Source of the DNA: Bacillota bacterium
GTDB taxonomy: Bacteria > Bacillota > Clostridia > Oscillospirales > CAG-382
Reading direction: 5' to 3'
Length of the DNA: 64,000 bases
Assembly: GCA_029550965.1 (NCBI GenBank)
Contig: JAKPGJ010000022.1
Span: forward strand, 29,389 to 93,388
Shown: positions 24,337 through 32,233 of the stretch, in pieces
How positions within the stretch are numbered: position 1 is the first letter of the stretch
Layout: each line of letters begins with the position of its first letter
Position numbers and translations under genes: made by a program
The notes under the pieces: model-generated
Databases searched by the model: none
Told to the model about the DNA's origin: nothing
What the model saw: only the letters and a program-made list of their open reading frames with translations

Positions 24337-26211
24337 TTGAATACAGGGATTTTTCTAACAAGCATTATTTCGGTGCTGCATAGCAGCGTAACGGACACGG
24401 TATCGGCCGACGCCACCGCTGCTGTCTATCTGAAGGCCAAGTTGTTGCTTGCAGAAGATGAAAACGCGGAACAAGCGCTGAACCGCGCGATTGAGAACAG
24501 CATTGTTTCGGGGTACTACTACGCTCTGTATTACTGTGTCGATGAGTGTCGAAAAAAAGCGAAAGCGAATCCCGACAGAACCCTGCTGATTGAGCTGAAC
24601 AACATAGAGAAGAACATCGGCGTAAAGCAGCAGCAGTCCGACAACGCCGACATTAAAAAAATATTCGCCGACCACGGGGGAGTCACCCTCTTCATCGGCG
24701 CGGGCGCGGAAAAGGAGAAGATAGAGGATTTAACTTACAAACTGCTGAGCGCCACGTTCGACAAGATGTTTCTGCCGCAGGAGTACCGGGCGGAGGCCGA
24801 AGCGCATCTTTTTGAGCGGGTAAAGAGCTTTTTTACCGCCGACATCAAGGAGAACGGCCTTTTGATAAGCCTGCTTGAAAAACTGCTGGCGCTTCTCAAG
24901 GACGACTTCGGCGACAGCGTAACCATTCAAGTCCGCGAAAGAATCCGGGACCTGTTCAAACCGCGGTACAGCGGCATCGACGGCGGTTTTGAAAAAAAGA
25001 TTCAGCTGATCCGCAAGTACGGCGCATTGTACGGCGTCAGCCCGCTCAAGGAAGCGGTTACCGTCGATTTGAAAAGCTGCCCTTCTGAGATGCTTGAACT
25101 ATACAAAACCTGGGAGAGCAGAAGAGACAGCGGCACGGAGACGGAAGCGAAAAAGCGGAAAAACGACATATTGGCCGCGCCGAGAGCGAAAGACGAGAAC
25201 AGGACCGAACGGTTTACCGTCAGCGACGACATTGCAAACGGACCGGTTCCCGCCAGATTGTTTTTCGTGATATGCCGAAGCGAGTCGCCGACCCTGCTGT
25301 ATCCGGTTCAGGCGGCGGAAGTGGAAACCGACCCGAAAAAGAGCAGGATATACCGCACCTATGAAGTAAATACCGCCTGCAGAATTGGCGGCTACTACAA
25401 CATCATAAGCGTGCTGCTGCACGCCGACCACGCGCTGGTTCAGACCGCCCGGCTTAAAAGCGGCGGGTCGATCGAGGAATTCGGCGATACCAGAAGCGTC
25501 GCGTACACCTACGGCAGTCAGGAGGCCGATTTCAGCGAGCGCGACCTGGAAGCCGAGGTTTGTTACAGCGTGGACAATCCTTTTAAGGTTCTCACGTTTA
25601 TCGACGTGCATGAGAAATGCATTGTCATGCCGAAAACCAAGTATGATTACGAGCTGGAAACCAAATACGGTTCGCTGACGCTTTTGCGGAACGGCGTTTA
25701 CCTCGCATTGCAGCTGAATTTCGCACTTGAGAAGGAATCCGTGCCGGCGATTGATTTCTATAACGCTTTGCGGGACGAAGCGTCAAGCGAATATATTCCG
25801 CTGCAGTTCGCGCTGATTATCAAAAACAGGCTGACGAAGATATTGGATTTATATACCGGCAAATACGCGCAGGACGTTCTTAAGTACAGCCGCGATCTGT
25901 TCTGCTGGACGACGCTTTCCGCGGACAGCGAGCATCTGGAGAGCGAAATGGACAGCTTCTCGTCCTATTTAACCGAGATTTTGAAAAAGGAAAAGGATAT
26001 TAAAAACATCCTCGGGCTGTCCGACCTGCAGGCGTGCGCTGTCTATAACAAAGCGCTTGCCAACAAGCGGGAAGGCAGAATGGACAAAGCGGTTTCCTGT
26101 TTGGAGCAGGCGGTTCAGATTGTTAAAATGATCAAGAGCATCCAGCCCGACTACCCGCTTAAAAAAGACCTCTCGTTTTACGAGAGCGCGCTCAAGCGCA
26201 TACAGCGATAA
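24337..26211 (+). CDS. Hypothetical protein, 624 residues, TPR-like C-terminus
   Basis: I do not recognise the family. It begins with a TTG (AGGAAA upstream) and has no signal peptide or clear membrane span. Residues 25-110 are helical and TPR/Sel1-like, about 110-280 are charged and helical, 300-450 look beta-rich, and the end (AVYNKALANKREGRMDKAVSCLEQAVQIVK, about 568-597 in pieces) resembles one tetratricopeptide repeat. No catalytic motif stands out. It has its own promoter and a shared terminator, so it is a single-gene unit. A scaffold or regulatory role is only a guess. Confidence 0.7.
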   Translation: MNTGIFLTSIISVLHSSVTDTVSADATAAVYLKAKLLLAEDENAEQALNRAIENSIVSGYYYALYYCVDECRKKAKANPDRTLLIELNNIEKNIGVKQQQSDNADIKKIFADHGGVTLFIGAGAEKEKIEDLTYKLLSATFDKMFLPQEYRAEAEAHLFERVKSFFTADIKENGLLISLLEKLLALLKDDFGDSVTIQVRERIRDLFKPRYSGIDGGFEKKIQLIRKYGALYGVSPLKEAVTVDLKSCPSEMLELYKTWESRRDSGTETEAKKRKNDILAAPRAKDENRTERFTVSDDIANGPVPARLFFVICRSESPTLLYPVQAAEVETDPKKSRIYRTYEVNTACRIGGYYNIISVLLHADHALVQTARLKSGGSIEEFGDTRSVAYTYGSQEADFSERDLEAEVCYSVDNPFKVLTFIDVHEKCIVMPKTKYDYELETKYGSLTLLRNGVYLALQLNFALEKESVPAIDFYNALRDEASSEYIPLQFALIIKNRLTKILDLYTGKYAQDVLKYSRDLFCWTTLSADSEHLESEMDSFSSYLTEILKKEKDIKNILGLSDLQACAVYNKALANKREGRMDKAVSCLEQAVQIVKMIKSIQPDYPLKKDLSFYESALKRIQR

Positions 26212-26214
26212 AAA

Positions 26215-26234
26215 ACGCCTGCAAAAGCAGGCGT
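26215..26234. terminator. Terminator between converging genes
   Basis: A perfect 8-bp stem (26215-26222 with 26227-26234) and AAAA loop. The A-run to its left gives a T-run on the minus strand, so it mainly serves the YcxB-like gene. Confidence 0.78.
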
Positions 26235-26239
26235 CTTAG

Positions 26240-26782
26240 TTATATGCAGTGTATGTACTTCTTAGGCGGAAGTTTGCTTTTTAGGAGAGCGCGCAGTTTG
26301 CTTAAGGTTGCCATATCAATGTTCTTTTTGTTGATGAGCATCGCTTGTCGCGTACTTACAAAAAGGTAAATATATTGATCGGTCTCGTATGCCTTCAATA
26401 AAGCGGCATAATCGATTTCCATGCTGCCGTTGACCCCGTTGTGCTCGGTGGTCATCAGTATTTTATCTTCCCGGAAAACATAGGTGTTTATGATATCTTT
26501 CAATCCGTTTTTCTTGTAAAAAATTCTCGGCCGTATAAAATATATCAGTACCGCCACAGCTATTAAAATCAGGTTGATAGCCATTAAAACCAAATACAAC
26601 GGTTCGTAATAACCGATCGTTACGCCTTCGATCAACCGCATAATGACGTAGCACGTTAAAAAGAACAGAAAAGTAAAAAATAAAAGTCTTTTTGTCTTGT
26701 AGTATTTTCCCCGGAACACAAAAAATCTGGAAAACTTTGCTTGCGCTTCGTAATCATGTTTTGCGTCAACTTTAATCTCCAT
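26240..26782 (-). CDS. YcxB-like membrane protein
   Basis: A 180-residue protein with two adjacent transmembrane helices (about residues 33-52 and 62-85) in an otherwise cytoplasmic chain. The C-terminal part, with REDKILMTTEHNG, the IDYAALLKAYETDQYIYLFVS stretch (described in part) and a final LRALLKSKLPPKKYI, fits the YcxB-like domain, which is PH-like and of unknown function. AGAGGTG lies 6 bases before the ATG. Confidence 0.72.
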   Translation of the reverse strand: MEIKVDAKHDYEAQAKFSRFFVFRGKYYKTKRLLFFTFLFFLTCYVIMRLIEGVTIGYYEPLYLVLMAINLILIAVAVLIYFIRPRIFYKKNGLKDIINTYVFREDKILMTTEHNGVNGSMEIDYAALLKAYETDQYIYLFVSTRQAMLINKKNIDMATLSKLRALLKSKLPPKKYIHCI

Positions 26783-26970
26783 TTTCGCACCTCTTGACTA
26801 TGATTTAATATTATGGCGGTAAATCAATATAAATTGAGGTTAAAAAATGCGCTTTTTGGATAATTCTTAGGATTTAATCGTCAAAGAAGCGAAACGGAAC
26901 CCGTATTTCCCGATTCCCAAGGATTTGATAAACGAAGATGCCGGGTAGCGCCGCCGGCAGTCCGCAAAAA

Positions 26971-26996
26971 AACAGCAGAGGAGAACCTCTGCTGTT
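26971..26996. terminator. Terminator after pyk
   Basis: An 11-bp stem (26971-26981 with 26986-26996), flanked by A and T runs, ends pyk on the minus strand. The gap 26783-27011 otherwise holds only a short non-initiated 25-codon frame. Confidence 0.87.
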
Positions 26997-27011
26997 TTGC
27001 TTTTTATGTTG

Positions 27012-28430
27012 TTATACGATCTGAACCTTCAGCATATTCGTGTTGCCGGCGGTGTCGAGCGGAATGCCCGCGGTCATGACGACCAGGTCGCCGTCGGTTA
27101 CGATATCGTCCTGTTTTGCGCAATCGATCGCGTGCCGCATCAGTTCTTCTAATCCGGTCTGCTTGCGCGCGAGCACCGGATAAACGCCCCAGCTCAGGGA
27201 AAGCTGATGGAAGGTCTTTTCGACATGCGTCGCGGCCACAATCGGCTGCACGGGTCTGAATTTTGACATCCTTCTTGCGGTGTGGCCGGATTTGGATACG
27301 GCGATAATCGCTTTTACGTTCAAATCCCTTGCCGTGGTGCAGGCCGCGTCGCAGACGGCGTTGGTCATGTCCGTAATGTCGTTTTCGTACTGGATGCCGT
27401 TGAAATAATTCATTTCAAACGCGTCTTTTTCCGCCTGCTTCGCAATTTTGGACATAACCTTGACAGCCTGAACCGGATATTTTCCGGTCGCGCTCTCGCC
27501 GGAGAGCATAACCGCGGACGTGCCGTCGAATACCGCGTTCGCGACATCGGTGATTTCGGCTCTTGTCGGAAAGGGGTTGGCGATCATCGAGTCGAGCATC
27601 TGGGTCGCTGTGATGACGATTTTTCCCGCCTGGTTGCATTTACGGATCAACTTCTTCTGCAGACCGGGAAGCAGTTCGTACGCAACCTCTACGCCCATGT
27701 CGCCGCGCGCCACCATGATTCCGTCGGAGTATTTCAGGATCTCCTCGAAATTCTGGATGCCTTCCATGTTTTCGATTTTCGAGATAATCTTAATCGAGTG
27801 CCCGCCGTTGTAGTCGATAAACTTTCTTAACGCGATCACGTCTTCCTTGCAGCGTATAAACGACGCGGCGACGAAGTCGATGTCGTTCTCGATGCCGAAC
27901 AGAAGGTCCTGCTTGTCGGTCTCGCTCAGATAGGGGATGTCCAGATGAATGCCGGGGATGTTGATTCCTTTGTGGTTGCTGACGATTCCGCCGTTTACGA
28001 CTTTGCAGACGATGTCATCGCCGTCGATTTCCTCGACCGTCAGATGAATCTTTCCGTCGTCGATTAAAATGTCGTTGCCGGCGCGTACCTGTTTTGCCAG
28101 ATTGGGCAGGGTTACCGAAGCGATTTTGCTGTTTCCGAGCAGCTGCCTGCTGGTCAGCGTGAAATGCTCGCCCTCTATCAGCTCCGCGCGGCCGTTCTCA
28201 AAATCGCACAGCCTGATTTCCGGTCCTTTCGTGTCAAGAAGGATGGCGACCGGCAGTCCGAGCTCTTTTCGGATTTTCTTAACCCGGTCGATTCTTTTTT
28301 TATGTTCCTCATGAGTCCCGTGTGAGAAGTTCAGCCTGACGACATTCATGCCTGCCTTCATCATCGCGGCTATGGTCTGTTCGCTGTCGGATGCGGGACC
28401 CAGCGTGCAGACGATCTTCGTTTTGCGCAA
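27012..28430 (-). CDS. pyk: Pyruvate kinase
   Basis: A 472-residue pyruvate kinase, converting PEP and ADP to pyruvate and ATP, the last step of glycolysis. Diagnostic segments: KIVCTLGPAS, VVRLNFSHGTHEEH, DTKGPEIR, the catalytic ISKIENMEGIQNF, VARGDMGVEV, and ATQMLDSMI...PTRAEITDVANAV. It lacks the extra C-terminal PEP-utiliser domain of Bacillus enzymes. It starts with TTG, with GGAGG 7 bases upstream. It stands alone, with a clear terminator. Confidence 0.97.
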   Translation of the reverse strand: MRKTKIVCTLGPASDSEQTIAAMMKAGMNVVRLNFSHGTHEEHKKRIDRVKKIRKELGLPVAILLDTKGPEIRLCDFENGRAELIEGEHFTLTSRQLLGNSKIASVTLPNLAKQVRAGNDILIDDGKIHLTVEEIDGDDIVCKVVNGGIVSNHKGINIPGIHLDIPYLSETDKQDLLFGIENDIDFVAASFIRCKEDVIALRKFIDYNGGHSIKIISKIENMEGIQNFEEILKYSDGIMVARGDMGVEVAYELLPGLQKKLIRKCNQAGKIVITATQMLDSMIANPFPTRAEITDVANAVFDGTSAVMLSGESATGKYPVQAVKVMSKIAKQAEKDAFEMNYFNGIQYENDITDMTNAVCDAACTTARDLNVKAIIAVSKSGHTARRMSKFRPVQPIVAATHVEKTFHQLSLSWGVYPVLARKQTGLEELMRHAIDCAKQDDIVTDGDLVVMTAGIPLDTAGNTNMLKVQIV

Positions 28431-28554
28431 TCAAATACCTCCAGAGTATTATTTTATGCCAAAAATGGTCACCTCATTTTACAGGATAAATATTAATAAT
28501 ACTGCTGAACTATTTAAAATGTTTTACGTTTTATCTGTTGAGAACCCAAACAAT

Positions 28555-28585
28555 AAAAAAACAAGGAACTCGTCCTTGTTTTTTT
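28555..28585. terminator. Terminator after the DUF4352-like lipoprotein gene
   Basis: ACAAGGA (28561-28567) pairs with TCCTTGT (28573-28579), flanked by A and T runs that can extend the stem. It serves the minus-strand gene ending at 28600. Confidence 0.75.
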
Positions 28586-28599
28586 GGGATTTAGAGACG

Positions 28600-29199
28600 C
28601 TATTTTAAAGAGAGCCAGACGCCGCCGTCGTTTCGGTCAAGAAAAACGGCCAGCGGTTCGTCGCCGACGTTCACGGCGAACACGATATATCCTTCCTGCT
28701 CTTCGCCCGCGCGCATTTCCTTCAGCTGCGGCTCGACGCCGGAAACGGCGGTCAAACCGTCATACTTTGCGCCGTCTTTGCCGACCAGGTCGAAGCTGGA
28801 CGCGCCGATGTCGATTTTTTCGTCGTTTTCCGATTCAATCGCTTTGATTTTCACTTTTATAATCAGGTATTCTTTGCCTTCCGGCGCGGGCGGGTTGGAT
28901 TCGCTGCCCTGTCTTACAAGCGCCCAGGCTTCTTCGCCCCGGAGAACCTCTGTGACGGTAATATCAGCTTTATACTTGTCGATTTGGGCGCCGCTTCCGT
29001 CGTAGTAATACGTCGATCCTAACGGAACCGGGTTTGTCCTTGAGCCGAGCCTTGCTTCTTCCGCCGCCGCGGATTCGGCCGGAGCGGTGGTTGTTTTCGT
29101 GATAGTCTTGCTTACGGTGATTTCTGTTTCATATATAATGCAGCCGGTCAGGAAAAAAGAAAAAATGATTATGAAGAGTAAAATGATTATCTTTTTCAT
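28600..29199 (-). CDS. DUF4352-like lipoprotein
   Basis: A 199-residue predicted lipoprotein: a hydrophobic signal with an LTGC lipobox (Cys about 19), a Thr/Ala-rich linker, then a beta-sandwich domain. The sequence LGSTYYYDG...ADITVTEVLRG, EGKEYLIIKVKIKA and AGEEQEGYIVFAV follows the DUF4352 immunoglobulin-like pattern. The function is unknown; such domains are common on Clostridia surfaces. AGAGGAAAG precedes the ATG at 29199; the frame stays open upstream across the tRNA gene, which is chance. Confidence 0.72.
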   Translation of the reverse strand: MKKIIILLFIIIFSFFLTGCIIYETEITVSKTITKTTTAPAESAAAEEARLGSRTNPVPLGSTYYYDGSGAQIDKYKADITVTEVLRGEEAWALVRQGSESNPPAPEGKEYLIIKVKIKAIESENDEKIDIGASSFDLVGKDGAKYDGLTAVSGVEPQLKEMRAGEEQEGYIVFAVNVGDEPLAVFLDRNDGGVWLSLK

Positions 29200-29310
29200 C
29201 GCTTTCCTCTTTTCATAGGTCTTTTTTCTTTTTATTATTGATATTTCGCCGGGTTTATATGCTAAAAAGGGAAAAGAAGCGGCCGTTCTCGCCCGCTCCT
29301 GAAGAAAAAA

Positions 29311-29340
29311 AACAGCAAGGACTTTTTCGTCCTTGCTGTT
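29311..29340 (-). terminator. Terminator of the tRNA-Val transcript
   Basis: A 12-bp stem (29311-29322 with 29329-29340) directly after the tRNA on the minus strand, with an A-run at 29304-29312 that reads as T on the transcript. Confidence 0.9.
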
Positions 29341-29341
29341 A

Positions 29342-29417
29342 TGGTGGGGACTACAGGGCTCGAACCTGTGACCCTCTGCTTGTAAGGCAGATGCTCTCCC
29401 AGCTGAGCTAAATCCCC
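29342..29417 (-). tRNA. tRNA-Val (anticodon TAC)
   Basis: The 76-nt minus-strand sequence folds as a full cloverleaf: acceptor GGGGATT, D-arm with AGCTCAGCTGGGAGAGC, anticodon loop CTTACAA (TAC), T-arm with GGTTCGAGCC, discriminator A and an encoded CCA. It has its own promoter and terminator. Confidence 0.97.
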
Positions 29418-29452
29418 GATTTTCGCTGCCTCTCTCTCGAGGCACGAACAGG

Positions 29453-29481
29453 ATTATAGCATGTCGACGCAAACTTGTCAA
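29453..29481 (-). promoter_or_regulatory. Perfect-consensus promoter of tRNA-Val
   Basis: On the minus strand TTGACA (plus 29476-29481) and TATAAT (29453-29458) have a 17-bp spacer, 35 bp upstream of the mature tRNA. Confidence 0.9.
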
Positions 29482-29500
29482 TACTTTTTTGAAGGAATTT

Positions 29501-30055
29501 TTATTTAAAGTGAAAATTGCTGACAACGGTATCCAGCGCCGCGACGGTTTTATCGTAGTCGCTCTCATGCGCGGTAAACGTAATCAGATACACATATCCA
29601 AATCGGATGCAGATGACGCTGACAAATTTGTACGGCACGTTGTTCAGCGACGCCGAATAGCCTTTTCTGGCGGCGACTACGTTGTCAAGCGTTATCTCTT
29701 TGTCGTCGAAAACGCTGAAATTCTGGAAGGTGGATTCCAGGCTCGGCTGATATTCTTTTTCCCAATACTCTTTAACGCTCTGGTTCTGGTCGGTCAGGTT
29801 AAAAGTGGTGACGGAGATGCTCGCGTACCGCTCGACTTTGCTGGACAGCGAGGTGTTGTATTTGATGCTGATCATTCCGTCGTTTCTGTCCAGCTGCCAG
29901 TCGTCCGGGTAATAGAAGTAATAATCGACGGCTTCGTTTTCCGCTTTCAGCGTGTTCGCGGGCTGGTCGGCGCCGGTGTTCTGACCCGAACAGGATGTCA
30001 GCAGGGGAACCGCAAGCGCGGCGAGTGCGATAATGACTGCAATCAGTTTTCTCAT
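29501..30055 (-). CDS. Predicted lipoprotein, PsbP/DUF1795-like
   Basis: A 184-residue lipoprotein: signal peptide with an LTSC lipobox (Cys about 22), then a single domain. The YYFYYPDDWQLDRNDGMISIKY opening (given here as its key W and PDDW features) and the closing FGYVYLITFTAHESDYDKTVAALDTVVSNF pattern are typical of PsbP-like domains (a YPxxW start and a final helix with a conserved FxF). No enzymatic role is known for this family. It has its own promoter divergent from uvrB. Confidence 0.7.
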   Translation of the reverse strand: MRKLIAVIIALAALAVPLLTSCSGQNTGADQPANTLKAENEAVDYYFYYPDDWQLDRNDGMISIKYNTSLSSKVERYASISVTTFNLTDQNQSVKEYWEKEYQPSLESTFQNFSVFDDKEITLDNVVAARKGYSASLNNVPYKFVSVICIRFGYVYLITFTAHESDYDKTVAALDTVVSNFHFK

Positions 30056-30151
30056 ACGATGTACCTTTCAGCTTCTGCGCGTATTTATTTTCAGAAACAC
30101 AGTATTTCCGTAACGATATTGGTTTAAAGTATTCATATTGAGGACAGCACG

Positions 30152-30180
30152 ATTATACTATATAATTCCAACAAACACAA
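30152..30180 (-). promoter_or_regulatory. Promoter of the PsbP-like lipoprotein gene
   Basis: Minus-strand TTGTGT (plus 30175-30180) and TATAAT (30152-30157) with a 17-bp spacer. Confidence 0.68.
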
Positions 30181-30202
30181 GTACAAAAACTTAAAATTTT
30201 TA

Positions 30203-30231
30203 TTGTAATAGCGCGTTTTATGTGATATAAT
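30203..30231 (+). promoter_or_regulatory. Promoter of uvrB-uvrA
   Basis: TTGTAA at 30203-30208 and TATAAT at 30226-30231 with a 17-bp spacer. No clear LexA box (GAAC-type palindrome) was seen around it. Confidence 0.72.
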
Positions 30232-30264
30232 AAAAGAATGTTGAAGGGAGGAACAAATGTTCAG

Positions 30265-32217
30265 ATGGGTAACTTTAAATTGGTAAGCGACTTTCAGCCG
30301 ACGGGCGACCAGCCCGCCGCCATTGAGAAACTGGTCGAGGGAATCGAAAAAGGCTATCGGGACCAGACGCTTCTTGGCGTTACCGGTTCGGGAAAAACCT
30401 TCACAATGGCGAACATCATCGCAAGGCTGAACCGTCCGACGCTCGTGCTTGAACCCAACAAAACGCTCGCAGCGCAGCTGTGCGCGGAGTTCAAGGCGTT
30501 CTTCCCCGAAAACGCGGTCGAGTTTTTTGTATCCTACTACGATTATTATCAGCCGGAGGCTTATGTCCCGGGCAAGGATATATACATTGAAAAGGACGCT
30601 TCCATCAACGACGAGATAGACAAGCTCCGCCATTCCGCGACCAGCGCTTTGTTCGAGCGCAGGGATGTTATTATTGTTGCATCGGTTTCCTGCATTTATT
30701 CTTTGGGCGACCCGAACGAGTACCGGAATCAGGTCATTTCGCTGCGTCCGGGTCAGATTACAACGCGCGACGAGATTATCAGAAGGCTGGTCGCGCTGCA
30801 GTACACCCGCAGCGACATCGGCTTTGAGCGCAACAACTTCCGGGTGCGCGGAGACGTGCTGGAGATTTTCCCGTCCAACACGCTTACCGACGCGATTCGT
30901 GTCGAGATGTTCGGCGACGAAATCGAGCGCATTTCGCAGATCAACGTCGTCACCGGCGAAGCGGTCGCGAAACTCGCGCATGCCGCGATCTACCCCGCAT
31001 CGCATTATGTGACCAACGAGGAAATCCGCAAAAGAGCGATCGAGGAGATTCTCAGAGAGCTGGACGAGCGGATTGCGTATTTTGAAAGTCAGGGCAAAAT
31101 GATAGAAGCGCAGCGCATCAAAGAGCGGGTGCTGTTCGACGTCGAGCAGATACGCGAAATCGGCTACTGCAACGGCGTCGAGAACTACTCGAGGGTGCTC
31201 GCGGGCAGGCCGCCGGGAAGCACGCCTTATACGCTTTTGGATTACTTCCCGAAAGATTTTATCGTGTTCATCGACGAAAGCCACCTGGCATGTCCGCAGA
31301 TACGGGGAATGTCGGGCGGCGATTACTCGCGGAAAAAGAACCTGATCGACTTCGGCTTCCGCCTGCCCTCCGCGTTTGACAACCGTCCGCTCACCTTCGA
31401 CGAGTTTAATCAGAAGCGCGGACAGACCATCTATGTAAGCGCGACGCCGGGGGACTACGAGAAAAGTATCTCCCGGCAGATTGTCGAGCAGATTATACGT
31501 CCGACCGGACTGCTGGACCCGGAGGTCGAAGTCCGTCCGGTCAAAGGTCAGATCGACGACCTGCTCGGCGAAATCCGTCAGCGCGCCGAACGCGGCGAGC
31601 GTGTGCTGGTCACGACGCTGACCAAGAAGATGGCGGAGGATTTGAGCGAGTTCTTAGAGCTGAATCATGTGCGCTGCCGCTATATGCATTACGATATCGA
31701 CACCATCGAACGCATGGAAATCATCCGCGGCCTGCGCGCCGGCGAGTTCGACGTTCTGGTCGGCATCAACCTGCTCAGAGAGGGGCTTGACCTGCCCGAA
31801 GTATCGCTGGTCGCCATTCTGGACGCCGACAAAGAGGGATTCCTGCGCAACGAAAGGTCGTTGATTCAGACCATCGGCAGAGCGGCAAGAAACGCGAACG
31901 GCAAGGTTATCATGTACGCGGACACGATCACCGAGTCTATGAACAGAGCCATTACCGAAACCAACCGCCGCCGCCGGATTCAGGATGAGTACAACAAAGC
32001 GCACGGAATCATCCCGAGAACCATAAAGAAAGAGATCCGCGCGAACCTGGAGATTACCAGCAAAGCGGAGATCGAAGCCGGCGAAAAAGGCATATTGAGC
32101 AGGGAAGCGAAGAAGAAGCTGATCGAGAAGCTGACCGCGGAAATGAAGCGCGCCGCCAAGGAGCTCGACTTCGAGACCGCGGCCGCCATCCGCGACAGAA
32201 TCAAAAGACTTATGTGA
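30265..32217 (+). CDS. uvrB: Excinuclease ABC subunit B
   Basis: UvrB is the damage-verifying helicase-like subunit of nucleotide excision repair. The 650-residue protein has Walker [13 protein letters not shown] (about residue 38), the lesion-probing beta-hairpin region [12 protein letters not shown], the FIDESH Walker [41 protein letters not shown] (in part) and a C-terminal UVR motif that contacts UvrC. ATG 30265 gives the family's [17 protein letters not shown] start; GGGAGG at 30246-30251 is 13 bases away, longer than usual. uvrA follows after 16 bases. Confidence 0.97.
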   Translation: MGNFKLVSDFQPTGDQPAAIEKLVEGIEKGYRDQTLLGVTGSGKTFTMANIIARLNRPTLVLEPNKTLAAQLCAEFKAFFPENAVEFFVSYYDYYQPEAYVPGKDIYIEKDASINDEIDKLRHSATSALFERRDVIIVASVSCIYSLGDPNEYRNQVISLRPGQITTRDEIIRRLVALQYTRSDIGFERNNFRVRGDVLEIFPSNTLTDAIRVEMFGDEIERISQINVVTGEAVAKLAHAAIYPASHYVTNEEIRKRAIEEILRELDERIAYFESQGKMIEAQRIKERVLFDVEQIREIGYCNGVENYSRVLAGRPPGSTPYTLLDYFPKDFIVFIDESHLACPQIRGMSGGDYSRKKNLIDFGFRLPSAFDNRPLTFDEFNQKRGQTIYVSATPGDYEKSISRQIVEQIIRPTGLLDPEVEVRPVKGQIDDLLGEIRQRAERGERVLVTTLTKKMAEDLSEFLELNHVRCRYMHYDIDTIERMEIIRGLRAGEFDVLVGINLLREGLDLPEVSLVAILDADKEGFLRNERSLIQTIGRAARNANGKVIMYADTITESMNRAITETNRRRRIQDEYNKAHGIIPRTIKKEIRANLEITSKAEIEAGEKGILSREAKKKLIEKLTAEMKRAAKELDFETAAAIRDRIKRLM

Positions 32218-32233
32218 AAATTAAGGAGATAAA

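Noticed and set aside
26871..26948. 25-codon frame ending IPKDLINEDAG before a TAG, in the gap downstream of pyk
   Set aside because: It looks protein-like but follows a stop directly and has no start codon or ribosome binding site. It may be a gene remnant, but I could not name the family.
29200..29568. N-terminal extension of the DUF4352-like lipoprotein by 123 codons
   Set aside because: The frame is open only because it crosses the tRNA-Val gene and its terminator; the signal peptide and ribosome binding site fix the start at 29199.
30133..31284. Minus-strand open frame of 383 codons
   Set aside because: It is antisense to uvrB and runs across the divergent promoters; no ribosome binding site or motif.
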